64,000 nucleotides of DNA from Flavobacterium sp. MFBS3-15 (GTDB taxonomy: Bacteria > Bacteroidota > Bacteroidia > Flavobacteriales > Flavobacteriaceae). The DNA is taken from contig NZ_JAPCHV010000004.1 in the NCBI RefSeq assembly GCF_026107645.2, positions 1-64,000 of the forward strand. The letters run 5' to 3'. The notes under the pieces were generated by a model. That model was not told the DNA's origin, did not search any database, and was given only the letters and a program-made list of their open reading frames with translations. Positions 50,720-60,061 of this stretch are shown piece by piece. Each line of letters begins with the position of its first letter. Position 1 is the stretch's first letter. The translations under genes were made by a program, and so were the position numbers.

Positions 50720-51166
50720 ATGAGTGTTGAAAAAATATTAGCCATATCAGGCAAGCCAGGACTATATGAACTGAAGATACAAACGCGCACAGGTTTTGTT
50801 GCCGAATCGCTTATCGACGGCAAAAAGATGACCGTGGGCATGAGGAGCAATGTAAGCCTGCTGTCTGAAATATCGGTGTACACCTATGATGGCGAGATCA
50901 AGCTTTCTGAAGTATTCCGTGCCATTGCCGAAAAAGAGGACAACGGCCCTGCGCTTTCGCATAAAGAAGACAATGCCAAACTGGAAACGTATTTCCGCGA
51001 GGTGCTTCCTGAATTTGATGAGGACAGGGTATATGCGTCTGACATCAAAAAGATCCTTAACTGGTACAACATGCTTCAGGCAAAAGGCCTTGTAAGCAAA
51101 GAAAAGCCTGCTGCGCCTGCACAAGCGGAAGCCGCGCCTGCCGAAGAGGTAAAAGCTGAAGAATAA
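50720..51166 (+). CDS. DUF5606-domain protein
   Basis: 148 residues. The N-terminal ~70 residues (KILAISGKPGLYELKIQTR, FVAESLIDGKKMTVGMRSNV) and the helical part to ~125 match the DUF5606 family, which is common in Bacteroidetes and of unknown function. The C-terminus is an Ala/Glu-rich tail (KPAAPAQAEAAPAEEVKAEE), probably disordered. It follows def by 57 bases and ends in a terminator, so def-DUF5606 may be one unit. Confidence 0.88.
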   Translation: MSVEKILAISGKPGLYELKIQTRTGFVAESLIDGKKMTVGMRSNVSLLSEISVYTYDGEIKLSEVFRAIAEKEDNGPALSHKEDNAKLETYFREVLPEFDEDRVYASDIKKILNWYNMLQAKGLVSKEKPAAPAQAEAAPAEEVKAEE

Positions 51167-51191
51167 TTCATCTTACTTATATAATTAATTG

Positions 51192-51227
51192 ATCCTGCTT
51201 TTTGGTAACAAGAGGCAGGATTTTTTA
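51192..51227 (+). terminator. Terminator after the DUF5606 gene
   Basis: ATCCTGC (51192-51198) and GCAGGAT (51215-51221) pair with further weaker pairs inside; a six-T run follows. Confidence 0.85.
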
Positions 51228-51313
51228 TTTATTCACGCAAAAGAACTTTTTTAGATTTCCCGTAAGAAGTATATTTCGGTAGCTATTTGTAATTTAGCCC
51301 CAAAATTCTCACC

Positions 51314-52087
51314 ATGAACACACGCCAGCAACAGCTCGATGCCTTCAACAGGCTGCTCGACATAATGGACGACCTCCGCGAAAAATGCCCGTGGGACAAA
51401 AAGCAGACACTGCAAAGCCTGCGCCACCTTACCATTGAGGAAACCTACGAGTTGGGCGATGCCATTTTGGACAACGACCTGCAGGAGATAAAGAAAGAGT
51501 TGGGCGACATATTGCTGCACATTGTTTTTTATGCAAAAATAGGAAGTGAAACGGGCGACTTCGACATTGCCGATGTGGCCAATGAAATTTGCGACAAGCT
51601 GATACACCGCCACCCGCACATTTACGGCGATGTGGTTGTGGAGGACGAAGAGCAGGTAAAGCAAAACTGGGAAAAGCTCAAGCTGAAGGAAGGCAAGAAG
51701 TCGGTGCTGGAAGGCGTGCCGAAAAGCCTGCCCGCGCTGGTGAAGGCCAGCCGCATACAGGACAAAGCCAAAGGCGTTGGCTTTGACTGGGAAGAGCCGG
51801 AGCAGGTGTGGGAAAAAGTGCAGGAAGAGCTTCAGGAGTTTAAGGATGAGGTAGAAAATGGTGATGCCGAAAAGATAGAATCGGAATTTGGCGATGTGCT
51901 GTTTTCGATGATCAACTATGCGCGCTTCCTCAACATCAACCCCGAAGATGCGTTGGAACGTACCAACAAAAAGTTCATCAAGCGCTTTACCTACCTGGAA
52001 AGCAAAGCGGGCGAGATGGGCAAGTCGCTGGCCGACATGACCCTGGCCGAGATGGATGTGTTTTGGAATGAAGCTAAAAAGTTATAG
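51314..52087 (+). CDS. mazG: Nucleoside triphosphate pyrophosphohydrolase MazG
   Basis: 257 residues with two MazG helical domains. The first has CPWDKKQTLQSLRHLTIEETYELGDAI and the metal-binding EIKKELGDILLH (EExxE/ExxD pattern). The second has KDEVENGDAEKIESEFGDVLFS. It hydrolyses non-canonical or excess NTPs to NMP and pyrophosphate. It lies six bases upstream of the next gene, so they may be co-transcribed. It is the long two-domain housekeeping form, not the short toxin-linked one. Confidence 0.95.
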   Translation: MNTRQQQLDAFNRLLDIMDDLREKCPWDKKQTLQSLRHLTIEETYELGDAILDNDLQEIKKELGDILLHIVFYAKIGSETGDFDIADVANEICDKLIHRHPHIYGDVVVEDEEQVKQNWEKLKLKEGKKSVLEGVPKSLPALVKASRIQDKAKGVGFDWEEPEQVWEKVQEELQEFKDEVENGDAEKIESEFGDVLFSMINYARFLNINPEDALERTNKKFIKRFTYLESKAGEMGKSLADMTLAEMDVFWNEAKKL

Positions 52088-52093
52088 AGCCCG

Positions 52094-53209
52094 ATGAATA
52101 AAGTCCTATTGATGCTGTTGTGTACATTTACAGCATTCGCACAAAAGATACCCGTTGCCGACCTGCAGATAAAACTTAATCCCGGAGCAACCGAAGAACT
52201 CATGTATGGTTTTGCCGATGGCGACAGGATCATCTTTACCATAGAAGCTGATGGCAGCGCCATAAGCGAGGTCACAGTGACCGAATATCCGTCGGCCCTA
52301 AAATATAAAGGACAGAACGTAAAAGAGGAAAAAAGGGAATTTACAGTACAGGGCAATTCGGTATATGTGTTCCGGTTCGGCAATATTACCAAAGGTAAGC
52401 GTAACTGCCGGGTATCCATCCAAAGAGCCCCAAAGAGATCTGAAACAAAAAACTTCAATACCGCGGTAAAATGGATAAAAGTGCAGGATACCGTTTGGAC
52501 CTCGGTTACCAAAGAGGTTGTTGTGGGCTATGATACCCTGCATGCGCAGAAAACCCGCCGCGTGATTGCTTCTGAAAAGAAGTATGAGGAAATGGTTTTC
52601 GACAAAAGCCAAAGGGTAAATGCCAGGAGCAGTTTTGGGGAAACAAAATCGGGTCTCAGCTTTTCACTTCCTTTAAGTGTTGTTGCAAAAGACGAAACCA
52701 AAAAAGTGGTAGCCTGGGCTTATTGGGTAGGCGTGGGTGAGGAGAGCAATGAATTCTGGAAGCAGAACCGCAAGCTCATTACCGGTGCCGTACAGGGCGC
52801 TGCAACTTATTTTACATCGCCTTTGGGGGGAATTGCCGCAGGAGCCATAACCAACCTGATGCTGCCCGTTAACGGCGAAGATGTAGAGTATGCGTTGGTA
52901 AATGACCAAAATTATAAGCTGTTCCTCGAAGGCAAACCTTATAAGGCGTTCGATAGCGGTAAAGGCGTAGCGGGCTACAAGCGCATTACCGATGCCGACA
53001 GGCTACAGGGGAAATTCAACATTGCCCTGGCTAATGACAACCTTGTACAGCCTATTGATGTAAATGTAAAAGTTGCAGTGATCATTGAGCATATCAAATA
53101 CAAAGACGAAAAGTATACTGATCAGACAATCACGCCGCGTTATGGAAAAAAAATTGTACGTGAACCTCAAATAATGACCCGGGAGATACCGGTTCCTGTG
53201 GGTAAATAA
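52094..53209 (+). CDS. Exported protein of unknown function
   Basis: 371 residues with a short signal peptide (MNKVLLMLLCTFTAFAQ). The rest is beta-rich with Lys/Thr-rich strands (ADGDRIIFTIEADGSAISEVTV, GNSVYVFRFGNI). One central Gly/Ala-rich segment (ITGAVQGAATYFTSPLGGIAAGAITNLML, shown here in part) is hydrophobic enough to insert in a membrane or pack as a hairpin. No domain is recognised. It follows mazG by six bases on the same strand. It could be a periplasmic or outer-membrane protein; function cannot be assigned. Confidence 0.82.
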   Translation: MNKVLLMLLCTFTAFAQKIPVADLQIKLNPGATEELMYGFADGDRIIFTIEADGSAISEVTVTEYPSALKYKGQNVKEEKREFTVQGNSVYVFRFGNITKGKRNCRVSIQRAPKRSETKNFNTAVKWIKVQDTVWTSVTKEVVVGYDTLHAQKTRRVIASEKKYEEMVFDKSQRVNARSSFGETKSGLSFSLPLSVVAKDETKKVVAWAYWVGVGEESNEFWKQNRKLITGAVQGAATYFTSPLGGIAAGAITNLMLPVNGEDVEYALVNDQNYKLFLEGKPYKAFDSGKGVAGYKRITDADRLQGKFNIALANDNLVQPIDVNVKVAVIIEHIKYKDEKYTDQTITPRYGKKIVREPQIMTREIPVPVGK

Positions 53210-53391
53210 CATTCGCTGCCTTTTTTGTGAAAACTTCAAGCCTTTTCTTTTCCGCAAAGGCTATTTATATTTTTAGAGGTTCGTTTTTTAAATTATTATT
53301 AATAGAACTGTTTTTTAAATGGTTTATTTTAATTTTTTGTCATTGTGCAGGTGTTTTTTGGGATAAAAGGGCAAAATGCGTAAGCTTCTTG

Positions 53392-53452
53392 TTAATTGGT
53401 TGGTTTTGGGTAACTTGAAGGCACAAAATTTACTGACTGTGCAACCAATTAA
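53392..53452. repeat. Inverted repeat in the leader of the T9SS type A gene
   Basis: TTAATTGGTTG (53392-53402) and CAACCAATTAA (53442-53452) are a perfect 11-base inverted pair 39 bases apart, ending 11 bases before the ATG at 53464. A -33/-7-like pair (TTG, then TAACTTGA after 19 bases) overlaps the left arm. Could be an operator or leader stem. The remaining gap from 53210 shows no gene. Confidence 0.6.
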
Positions 53453-53463
53453 AAATCCCTTGC

Positions 53464-56400
53464 ATGAAAAAAAAATTATTTAGCACTCTTACTGTTTTTG
53501 CTGCTGTTTTATCTTCTTATGTGACAAAGGCACAAACTTATGAACACCTTCAGGTAGCTACGGGCTTTTCGGCCGACGTGATTGCCAATGGTGCCGGTAC
53601 GGCCATGAGCTCTACCACTGCGGCTGTAGATGCTGCAAACTATAACTTTATGAGTAACGATTTCCAGCCAACAGCTGCGCCCCCGCCGGCTTATGCGTTG
53701 CCTGCCTCGGGCCTGATTACTTCTTTAGTCAACAGTGCCATTACGTACCAACTTGCACCCCTGAGCGGCAATAATGCTTTGCAGGTTTCTGCCCAAAATG
53801 CCAGCGGTACAATTACATTTACCAATACAGTCATTGCATCAAGGCTTTATGTTATAGCCACTACAGGCAGCGGTGCTTCAACAATTACAGCGACCATACA
53901 ATTTTCTGATGCGTCAACACAGGTAATTCCGGGTGTCGCAGTTCCCGATTGGTTTGACAGTACCGCACAGCCAATCGCTGCATGGGGCTTCGGGAGGGTA
54001 TTGCGTACTACCAATGCAATCGAAAACCCGGCAAATAATCCGAGGATGTACCAGCTGGCATTAAATATACTGCCTGAAAACCAGCTGAAAACCGTTACCG
54101 GCATACAGTTTACTAAAACCTCTTCAGCTGAAGGCATATTGAATGTATTTGCAGTAACCGCCGAACTGACAGGCGCCTGCCCTTCGCCGGGCAGCCTCAC
54201 GGCAGTAGCCACAGCCGACGCGGCAACCTTAAACTGGACACCTTCGGTACTGCTTCCTGCCGCAGGTTATGACTACTATTATTCAACAAGCAGTACGCCG
54301 CCTACCGGTTCTACAGTACCTTCCGGCAATGTGGCGTCGGGTGTCAATACGGTTGGCCTTTCCGGCCTGGCAACAGGACAGTTGCATTACGCCTGGGTAC
54401 GGTCCAATTGCAGTGAAACCGAAAAAGGCCCTTGGGTAATGGTCACTTTTACACCCGGCCAGATATCAGGTGGGTATAATTCCGGCGACATCCCTACGCT
54501 TTACGGAACCCCAAGCACTACAACAGCAAATACCTGCCCCGGTATAATAACGATAAACGTGCCTGCCGGCTACCAGATTGCCTCTGTTGCTACTGCCTAT
54601 ACCATGACCACCGCTTCCAACGGCTGGACATCCGAACAACGTTCACTTTTGGCCTGTACAACAACCAATACTACTGAAGCTGCAGTCACTGCAGGCGCAA
54701 ATAATAGCGGAGGTACACAGGCCTATAACCGCACGGGCTTAACGTTAGCCAACGGGGCTACGGGCGCTGTGACATTTGAATTACGTGCCTGGCGTACTTT
54801 TGGCGGTTCGGGCTGCAACACTACCTGGAACAGGGTAGACAATAACAGCTGGACGGTTACTGTAACGTATTCGCCGCTTAACTGTACGCCACCTGCCAGC
54901 CCAACGGCGGCGGCCCAAAATGTGTGCAGCGGAAGTACGGTAAGCGCTCTAACGGCAACGGGCTTAGCTGGAGCTACTTTCAGCTGGTATGCGGCTGCTA
55001 CCGGCGGTACGGCTTTACCGGGTACAACGCCACTTACGGCAACTACCTACTATGTATCGCAAATCGTGTCCGGCTGCGAAAGTGCCAGGACACCGGTTGC
55101 GGTTACAATCAATTCGGTTGCGGCGCCTACAGCATCGGCGCAAAGTTTTTGTCCCGGTGCAACGGTAGCCGGCCTGACCGCCAGCGGAAGCGCGGGTGCC
55201 GAATTTAACTGGTATGCCGGCGCTTCAGGGGGAACTGAACTTGCAACAACAGCAGTACTATCGGCAACAACATATTATGTTTCGCAAACCGTATCCGGTT
55301 GCGAAAGTGCCAGGACACCGGTTGCGGTTACAATCAACACGGTTGCCGCCCCAACTGCATCGCCGCAAAATTTCTGTACCTCGGGCACAGTAGCCGGGCT
55401 ATCGGCAACCGGCACGGCAGGGGCAACATTCCATTGGTATGCTGCTGCAACAGGTGGCACCGAACTTTCTTCAGATACCGCATTGACTGCAACTACCTAT
55501 TATGTGTCCCAAACCGTTGGCGGTTGTGAGAGCGCCAGGGCTGCTGTCAGCGTTACAATTACGGCACTGCCCGCTCCCACAGCTGCTGACCAGGCGTTCT
55601 GCGTAAGCGGGACAGTGGCAGGGCTTGTGGCCTCGGGTGTCGCTTCTGCAGAATTGCACTGGTATGATGTGCCCACAGGCAGTACACCGTTGGCAGGGAC
55701 AACAGCGCTTGCTGAAGGCACTTATTACGTGTCTCAGTCGCTAAATGGCTGTGAGAGCGACAGGGAAAGCATTGATGTGACAATTATGGTAACACCTGTG
55801 CCGGAAGTAGAGCCTGAAGCTACGGGCTGCTACGGCATCACGGTAGACGATGCTACGGGCGGACTGGACATATTCCATGTGTATGAGTCGGAAACAGGAG
55901 GTACGGAACTCGAGGGAAGTTATGTATTTACAAGCGGAACATACTACGTTTCGCAAACCCTTGACGGTTGCGAGAGTGCGCGTGTACCGGTTGAAGTGAC
56001 TGTTATAGAACTCAATGAGCCGGCCATAGCCCAGGACCAGGAGTTTTGTTCCGGCGCCACCCTGGCCGATGTGGTGGTGGAATACAGTACATCAGCCGAA
56101 GTAACCTGGCATGCAACTGCAGGCGGCGAAGCATTGCCTTCATCAACTGTAATTGTCGACGGAGCCTCATACTTTGCCGTACAGCATTTGGGTGTTTGTG
56201 AAAGCGAACCATCCCAGTACGTAGCAATGGTACACGCAACGCCGGACAGCCCGGAAGGAGAGGCGGAGCAGGATTTTACCGAAGGTGAGACAGTTGCTTC
56301 ACTGGAAGTTACAACGGACGAAGGCGCTACGGTAACATGGTATGTCCTGGATGGGACAACATACGGCGCGGTAAGCGAAGAAACGGTGCTTGAAGATGGC

Positions 56401-56724
56401 CAAACCTACTATTGCTCCCAATGGGCAGATGGCTGTGAGAGCGCTTTCCTTGCAGTAACGGCTAATGAAGTGCTGTCGACCGGACAGTTTGGCTTAAGCA
56501 ACCTTATGGTGTACCCGAACCCTGCGGCCGATGTCTTAAACATTACTAATGATCTGGAGATCATCCGCATCGCCGTAACGAACCTCCTGGGCCAAAAAGT
56601 CATGGATAGGGCAACAGACGGTAATGAGGTACAGGTGGATATATCACAATTACAGCAGGGCAACTATATCCTGCAGGTATATACAGAAAAAGGAACAGCA
56701 TCCTTAAAAATAGCGAAGCGGTAA
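53464..56724 (+). CDS. Large secreted protein with Ig-like repeats and T9SS type A sorting domain
   Basis: 1086 residues. Signal peptide MKKKLFSTLTVFAAVLSSYV...KAQ. An N-terminal beta domain (~25-240) is followed by a fibronectin type III-like domain (~240-330). From ~475 come eight or nine Ig-like repeats of about 75-80 residues, each with an initial FC/VCSG strand, a W/HWYA strand, TTYYVSQ and a closing GCESAR/ESDRES motif. The type A sorting domain at ~1010-1086 (MVYPNPAADVLNI, VTNLLGQKVMD, QLQQGNYILQVYTEKGT) directs type IX secretion and surface anchoring. Probable adhesin; the repeats are very similar to each other and likely to vary in number. Confidence 0.92.
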   Translation: MKKKLFSTLTVFAAVLSSYVTKAQTYEHLQVATGFSADVIANGAGTAMSSTTAAVDAANYNFMSNDFQPTAAPPPAYALPASGLITSLVNSAITYQLAPLSGNNALQVSAQNASGTITFTNTVIASRLYVIATTGSGASTITATIQFSDASTQVIPGVAVPDWFDSTAQPIAAWGFGRVLRTTNAIENPANNPRMYQLALNILPENQLKTVTGIQFTKTSSAEGILNVFAVTAELTGACPSPGSLTAVATADAATLNWTPSVLLPAAGYDYYYSTSSTPPTGSTVPSGNVASGVNTVGLSGLATGQLHYAWVRSNCSETEKGPWVMVTFTPGQISGGYNSGDIPTLYGTPSTTTANTCPGIITINVPAGYQIASVATAYTMTTASNGWTSEQRSLLACTTTNTTEAAVTAGANNSGGTQAYNRTGLTLANGATGAVTFELRAWRTFGGSGCNTTWNRVDNNSWTVTVTYSPLNCTPPASPTAAAQNVCSGSTVSALTATGLAGATFSWYAAATGGTALPGTTPLTATTYYVSQIVSGCESARTPVAVTINSVAAPTASAQSFCPGATVAGLTASGSAGAEFNWYAGASGGTELATTAVLSATTYYVSQTVSGCESARTPVAVTINTVAAPTASPQNFCTSGTVAGLSATGTAGATFHWYAAATGGTELSSDTALTATTYYVSQTVGGCESARAAVSVTITALPAPTAADQAFCVSGTVAGLVASGVASAELHWYDVPTGSTPLAGTTALAEGTYYVSQSLNGCESDRESIDVTIMVTPVPEVEPEATGCYGITVDDATGGLDIFHVYESETGGTELEGSYVFTSGTYYVSQTLDGCESARVPVEVTVIELNEPAIAQDQEFCSGATLADVVVEYSTSAEVTWHATAGGEALPSSTVIVDGASYFAVQHLGVCESEPSQYVAMVHATPDSPEGEAEQDFTEGETVASLEVTTDEGATVTWYVLDGTTYGAVSEETVLEDGQTYYCSQWADGCESAFLAVTANEVLSTGQFGLSNLMVYPNPAADVLNITNDLEIIRIAVTNLLGQKVMDRATDGNEVQVDISQLQQGNYILQVYTEKGTASLKIAKR

Positions 56725-56746
56725 TTAGTTTCTGCTACATGTGTGG

Positions 56747-56783
56747 TCCCCGGGAGTTGTAATGGCTTCCGGGGATTTTTTTT
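56747..56783 (+). terminator. Terminator of the T9SS type A gene
   Basis: TCCCCGG (56747-56753) and CCGGGGA (56769-56775) form the stem, with an inner GAG/CTT extension; an eight-T run follows. Confidence 0.88.
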
Positions 56784-56794
56784 GAATGGGCTGA

Positions 56795-56930
56795 AGATAA
56801 TTTGGGCGTGCCGGCTCCGTGCCTCCGCCGTCGCGCTCTGCGCTGTATCTGCTCCGCTGCTCTCCGCAGGATGCCGCTTCGATCGCTCACGCAAGCTTCA
56901 CAAGGCCGTTTAGGCAGGCAGGGAAAGACT
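56795..56930. other. GC-rich intergenic island of unknown nature
   Basis: About 130 bases rich in CGCTC/TCCGC motifs (for example CGCGCTCTGCGC, CTGCTCCGCTGCTCTCCG), lying in AT-rich flanks between two terminators. No open frame of significance and no rRNA, tRNA or tmRNA signature is seen. It could be a degraded gene remnant, a stable RNA or a repeat copy. Confidence 0.5.
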
Positions 56931-56970
56931 TTGAATTATTGCTATTAGTAAAACAGAATTATTAAAAATA

Positions 56971-56995
56971 AGAATCCCGCCGTAGCGGGATTTCA
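56971..56995 (-). terminator. Terminator of the DUF349 gene
   Basis: AATCCCGC (56973-56980) and GCGGGATT (56985-56992) with a CGTA loop; on the minus strand the T-rich sequence CTTATTTTTAAT follows. It begins three bases after the DUF349 stop codon. Confidence 0.88.
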
Positions 56996-59161
56996 TTATT
57001 CAGTTTTCATGTTTCTAATCTGCTTTAGCTTGTCCTTCCAGGTTACAAGCTCCTCTTTGTGTCGCTCGATGTTCTTGCGCACCTCTTTCACCAGCGGGTT
57101 ATCGCCTTTAGCATTAGAGAAGAACTGGATGTTGTTTTCCAACTGGAAAATCTCACCCTGTATCTCATCAATCTTGCGCATGATGAACAGCTGCTCGTTC
57201 TCCAGCCTGCGACTGTCATCACCTTCGGCCATCTGCTCAAGGCGGTTGGTAAAGCGCACCATGTCGGTTTCTTTTTTGGACAGGCTCAGTTTCTCGAACA
57301 GCGCATCAAGTATTTTATTGAATTTGCCTTCAATGTGCCTTCTTGCCTGCGGTACGCGGCCCAGTCCTTTCCAGTTCTCTATGTGCTTTTTAATGGCATC
57401 AAGGTCGGTTTTGTGGTCTCCTGTAAGCTCAAAATCTTTGAGGGTGTCAAGGTATTCCTTCTTTTTATCAAATGCCTCGATCTCATCTTTGTTGGCTTCG
57501 TTGCGGTGAGCATGCAGCCTGTCAAAGTAATGGTTACAAGCAGCCTTGAAGTCTTTCCAAACAGAGTCAGAATACTTCCTTGGCACATGCCCAATAGTTT
57601 TCCATTCTTCCTGTATCTGCTTCATTACCTGGGTGGTTGATTCAAAATCTTCGCTGTCTTTAAGAGAATTGGCTTTTTCCACCAGGGCGAGCTTGCGGTT
57701 AAGGTTTTCCTGCTGGTCTTTTTTGATGTCCTTGTAGAAGGAGTTTTTTACGGAGTTGAAATTCCTTACGGCATTCTTAAAGGCAGCCCAGGTATCCTCA
57801 TTCACCTCAATCGGCACTTTACCGGCTTTAAAGAATTGTTCCCTCAGGGCCTCAATGCGGTCTATCTGGCCCTGCCATGCATTGTGCGCGGTTATTTTTT
57901 CAGCAGCGATAGCGTCTATTTGTGCAATGATGTCTTTTTTCTTCGCAAGGTTTTCTTCCTCAAGCTCGCGGCTTTTTGCCTGCAGTGCCTCGCGTTTATC
58001 ATGCAGCTGTTTGGTAAGCTCGCTAAAGCGGTTCCATATCTCCTCGCGATGTTCGCGCGATACGGGGCCTATCTCTTCTTTCCACATTTTGTGCAGTGCC
58101 TGCAATTCACGGAAAGCCTTGTTAATGTCTTCTTCCTGTACCAGTTCCTCAACACGGGCAATGATCTTCAGTTTTTGGTCAAGGTTGTGCTTAAAGTCCA
58201 TGTCGCGTGCCTCCCTGTCAAGGTGCAGGTGGTCGTAAAAACGCTCGATATGGAAGTGGAAGTTATTCCACACGTGGTTGTACTTGTCGCGTGGTATCGG
58301 GCCTGCATTCTTCCAGCGCTCACGAAGTTCATTGATGTGCTTCAGGGCATCCTTAATGTTCTCGCCGCCATCCGCAAGGTTTTTAAGCTCTTCAATGATA
58401 CCAAGCCTGTTGTCAAGGTTGCTTTTCAGGTCACCCTGCATTTTCTTGAAGTGTGCGCTTTTTTTGTCCCTGTATTGGTTAAACAGCGCGTCAAATTTAC
58501 CCTTAAGCGGGAAGTGGTATTCAAATTCCGTAGTATCGCCATTGTTTTCATGGCTGTACTCGTCTTTTTTCTCTTCTATGAAATGATTGTATTTTGCGTA
58601 GAATGCCTTCCTGATTTCCTCAGCATGCTCTTTTACCGACATCACTTTTTCATGGGACACGACCTTTTCCAATTCATCGTAAAGCTGTTCCATGCCAAGT
58701 GCATCGTAGTCCTGCTGGGGTATGTCGTGCTTATCTGCCGAATCATCTTCACCTTCTTCTGCATTGCTTTGCTCTATAGACTCCACTGCCGAAAGCGGCA
58801 CGGCTGTCTCAGCAGCTACTTCATCAATTGCAGTATCATCGGCAACTACTTCGGGAGCAACGCTTTCATGGTCGGGTTCAGCAGTTTCGGCATTGGTTTC
58901 TGCTGCTGCGAGTCCGGCGCCACTGTCATCAGATTCTTCTGTTTCCGGCACGGTTTCGGCAGGTTCATCGGCTACCTTTGCAGCATCCAGCAGCTCTTTG
59001 GGTGCAAAAGGCAATTGCCCTTCAGTTTCGTGTACTACCGGCATATCGTCATCGCCTGTTGAGCCGTCCTCCGGTACAGGTACATTGTTTACAGTGCCGT
59101 TTATTTCGTTCAGCTCCTCTCCATCTGCATCGTGCAGGTTATCATTCTTTTGGTCTAACAT
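56996..59161 (-). CDS. DUF349-repeat protein
   Basis: 721 residues. The first ~150 are acidic and low-complexity (EEGEDDSADKHDIPQQD). Then come five DUF349 repeats, each with a W-K-x-(x)G-x-(I/V)-P-R turn and a W-(N/K)-x-F helix: WKNAGPIPR, IGPVSREHREEIWNRF, FKAGKVP, WKTIGHVPRKYSDSVWKDF and WKGLGRVPQ. The tail is coiled coil. The protein is cytoplasmic and helical; related DUF349 proteins bind ribosomes or cell-division partners, but the role is unknown. A promoter at 59198-59227 fits the start. Confidence 0.9.
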   Translation of the reverse strand: MLDQKNDNLHDADGEELNEINGTVNNVPVPEDGSTGDDDMPVVHETEGQLPFAPKELLDAAKVADEPAETVPETEESDDSGAGLAAAETNAETAEPDHESVAPEVVADDTAIDEVAAETAVPLSAVESIEQSNAEEGEDDSADKHDIPQQDYDALGMEQLYDELEKVVSHEKVMSVKEHAEEIRKAFYAKYNHFIEEKKDEYSHENNGDTTEFEYHFPLKGKFDALFNQYRDKKSAHFKKMQGDLKSNLDNRLGIIEELKNLADGGENIKDALKHINELRERWKNAGPIPRDKYNHVWNNFHFHIERFYDHLHLDREARDMDFKHNLDQKLKIIARVEELVQEEDINKAFRELQALHKMWKEEIGPVSREHREEIWNRFSELTKQLHDKREALQAKSRELEEENLAKKKDIIAQIDAIAAEKITAHNAWQGQIDRIEALREQFFKAGKVPIEVNEDTWAAFKNAVRNFNSVKNSFYKDIKKDQQENLNRKLALVEKANSLKDSEDFESTTQVMKQIQEEWKTIGHVPRKYSDSVWKDFKAACNHYFDRLHAHRNEANKDEIEAFDKKKEYLDTLKDFELTGDHKTDLDAIKKHIENWKGLGRVPQARRHIEGKFNKILDALFEKLSLSKKETDMVRFTNRLEQMAEGDDSRRLENEQLFIMRKIDEIQGEIFQLENNIQFFSNAKGDNPLVKEVRKNIERHKEELVTWKDKLKQIRNMKTE

Positions 59162-59197
59162 TGTATAAAATGCTTAGGGTTTAACTACTTTACAGCC

Positions 59198-59227
59198 GAA
59201 AGATAGTAAAGCCAGTTTAATATTCAA
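59198..59227 (-). promoter_or_regulatory. Promoter of the DUF349 gene
   Basis: Minus-strand -33 TTG (59225-59227), 19-base spacer, near-consensus -7 TATCTTTC (59198-59205, seven of eight). Leader of about 30 bases. Confidence 0.55.
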
Positions 59228-59303
59228 AGCAAAACATGAATTTCTGCCCTAATCTACAATGATTTTAAAATAAAAATGAAAATTTCTTAATGTTGGATGG
59301 ATG

Positions 59304-60056
59304 TTATTTTTCATTCCAAATTTTCCATGCCTTTTCCGCCTGGTATACCAGCATGGCATAGCCGTTTTCGGTAACCGCGCCGTTTTCTTTGGCAAGCCTC
59401 AGGAATTTTGTTACAGTAGGATTGTACACAAGGTCGAAAGCAATGTGCCTGTCGGTAAAGAGGGAGTAGTCCAGCGATGGGCAGGATTCGATTGAAGGGA
59501 AAGTACCCACAGGCGTGGTATTTATTATGACAGTGTAATCGTCAAAAACCTCTTTATCCAGGTCTTCGTAAGCAAAAATGGTATCACTGCCATTTCGGGA
59601 TACAAAATCATATTCAATCTTCATTTTGCGAAGGGCATACGCTACAGCTTTCGATGCTCCTCCGGTACCCAGTATCAGCGCTTTGGTGTGGTGTGGCAGG
59701 AGTAGCGGCTGTAACGCTTTTTTAAAGCCGTGATGATCGGTGTTATAGCCTTTCAGCCTGCCGTCCTTCAAAATTTTAATTGTGTTTACGGCACCAATTA
59801 TCTTAGCGGTGTTGGATAGCGAATCCAGTAGTGGGATCACTTCTTCTTTATACGGAATGGTAACATTAAGGCCTTTGAGTTTCGGAGTGTTCTGTATTAT
59901 TTCCGGCAGCTCGCCAATGTCCTTAATGTCAAAATTGGTATAAACACAGTTCTTTAGCTTTTCCTTTTCTGCGAATTTCTTATTGAAATACCCTGCTGAA
60001 AAAGAGTAGCTGATGTTCCGGCCCACGAGTCCGTATATTTTGGCTTTGATTTTCAT
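59304..60056 (-). CDS. aroE: Shikimate dehydrogenase
   Basis: 250 residues. It reduces 3-dehydroshikimate to shikimate with NADPH. The substrate site YSFSAGYFN (~17-25), the LKGLNVTIPYKEEV motif with the catalytic Lys, the GAVNTI loop and YNTDHHGFKK are present. ALILGTGGASKAVAYAL is the dinucleotide-binding loop, and NGYAMLVYQAEKAWKIW is the C-terminal helix. It functions with aroK (23722-24237). The start codon lies six bases after the T run of the terminator at 60062-60098. Confidence 0.95.
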   Translation of the reverse strand: MKIKAKIYGLVGRNISYSFSAGYFNKKFAEKEKLKNCVYTNFDIKDIGELPEIIQNTPKLKGLNVTIPYKEEVIPLLDSLSNTAKIIGAVNTIKILKDGRLKGYNTDHHGFKKALQPLLLPHHTKALILGTGGASKAVAYALRKMKIEYDFVSRNGSDTIFAYEDLDKEVFDDYTVIINTTPVGTFPSIESCPSLDYSLFTDRHIAFDLVYNPTVTKFLRLAKENGAVTENGYAMLVYQAEKAWKIWNEK

Positions 60057-60061
60057 GGCAA

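Noticed and set aside
56795-56930. tmRNA or other known stable RNA
   Set aside because: No tRNA-like ends or tag frame could be seen.
57836-59062. 408-codon open frame on the plus strand
   Set aside because: Antisense to the DUF349 gene; composition is that of a reverse reading of a Lys/Glu-rich helical protein.
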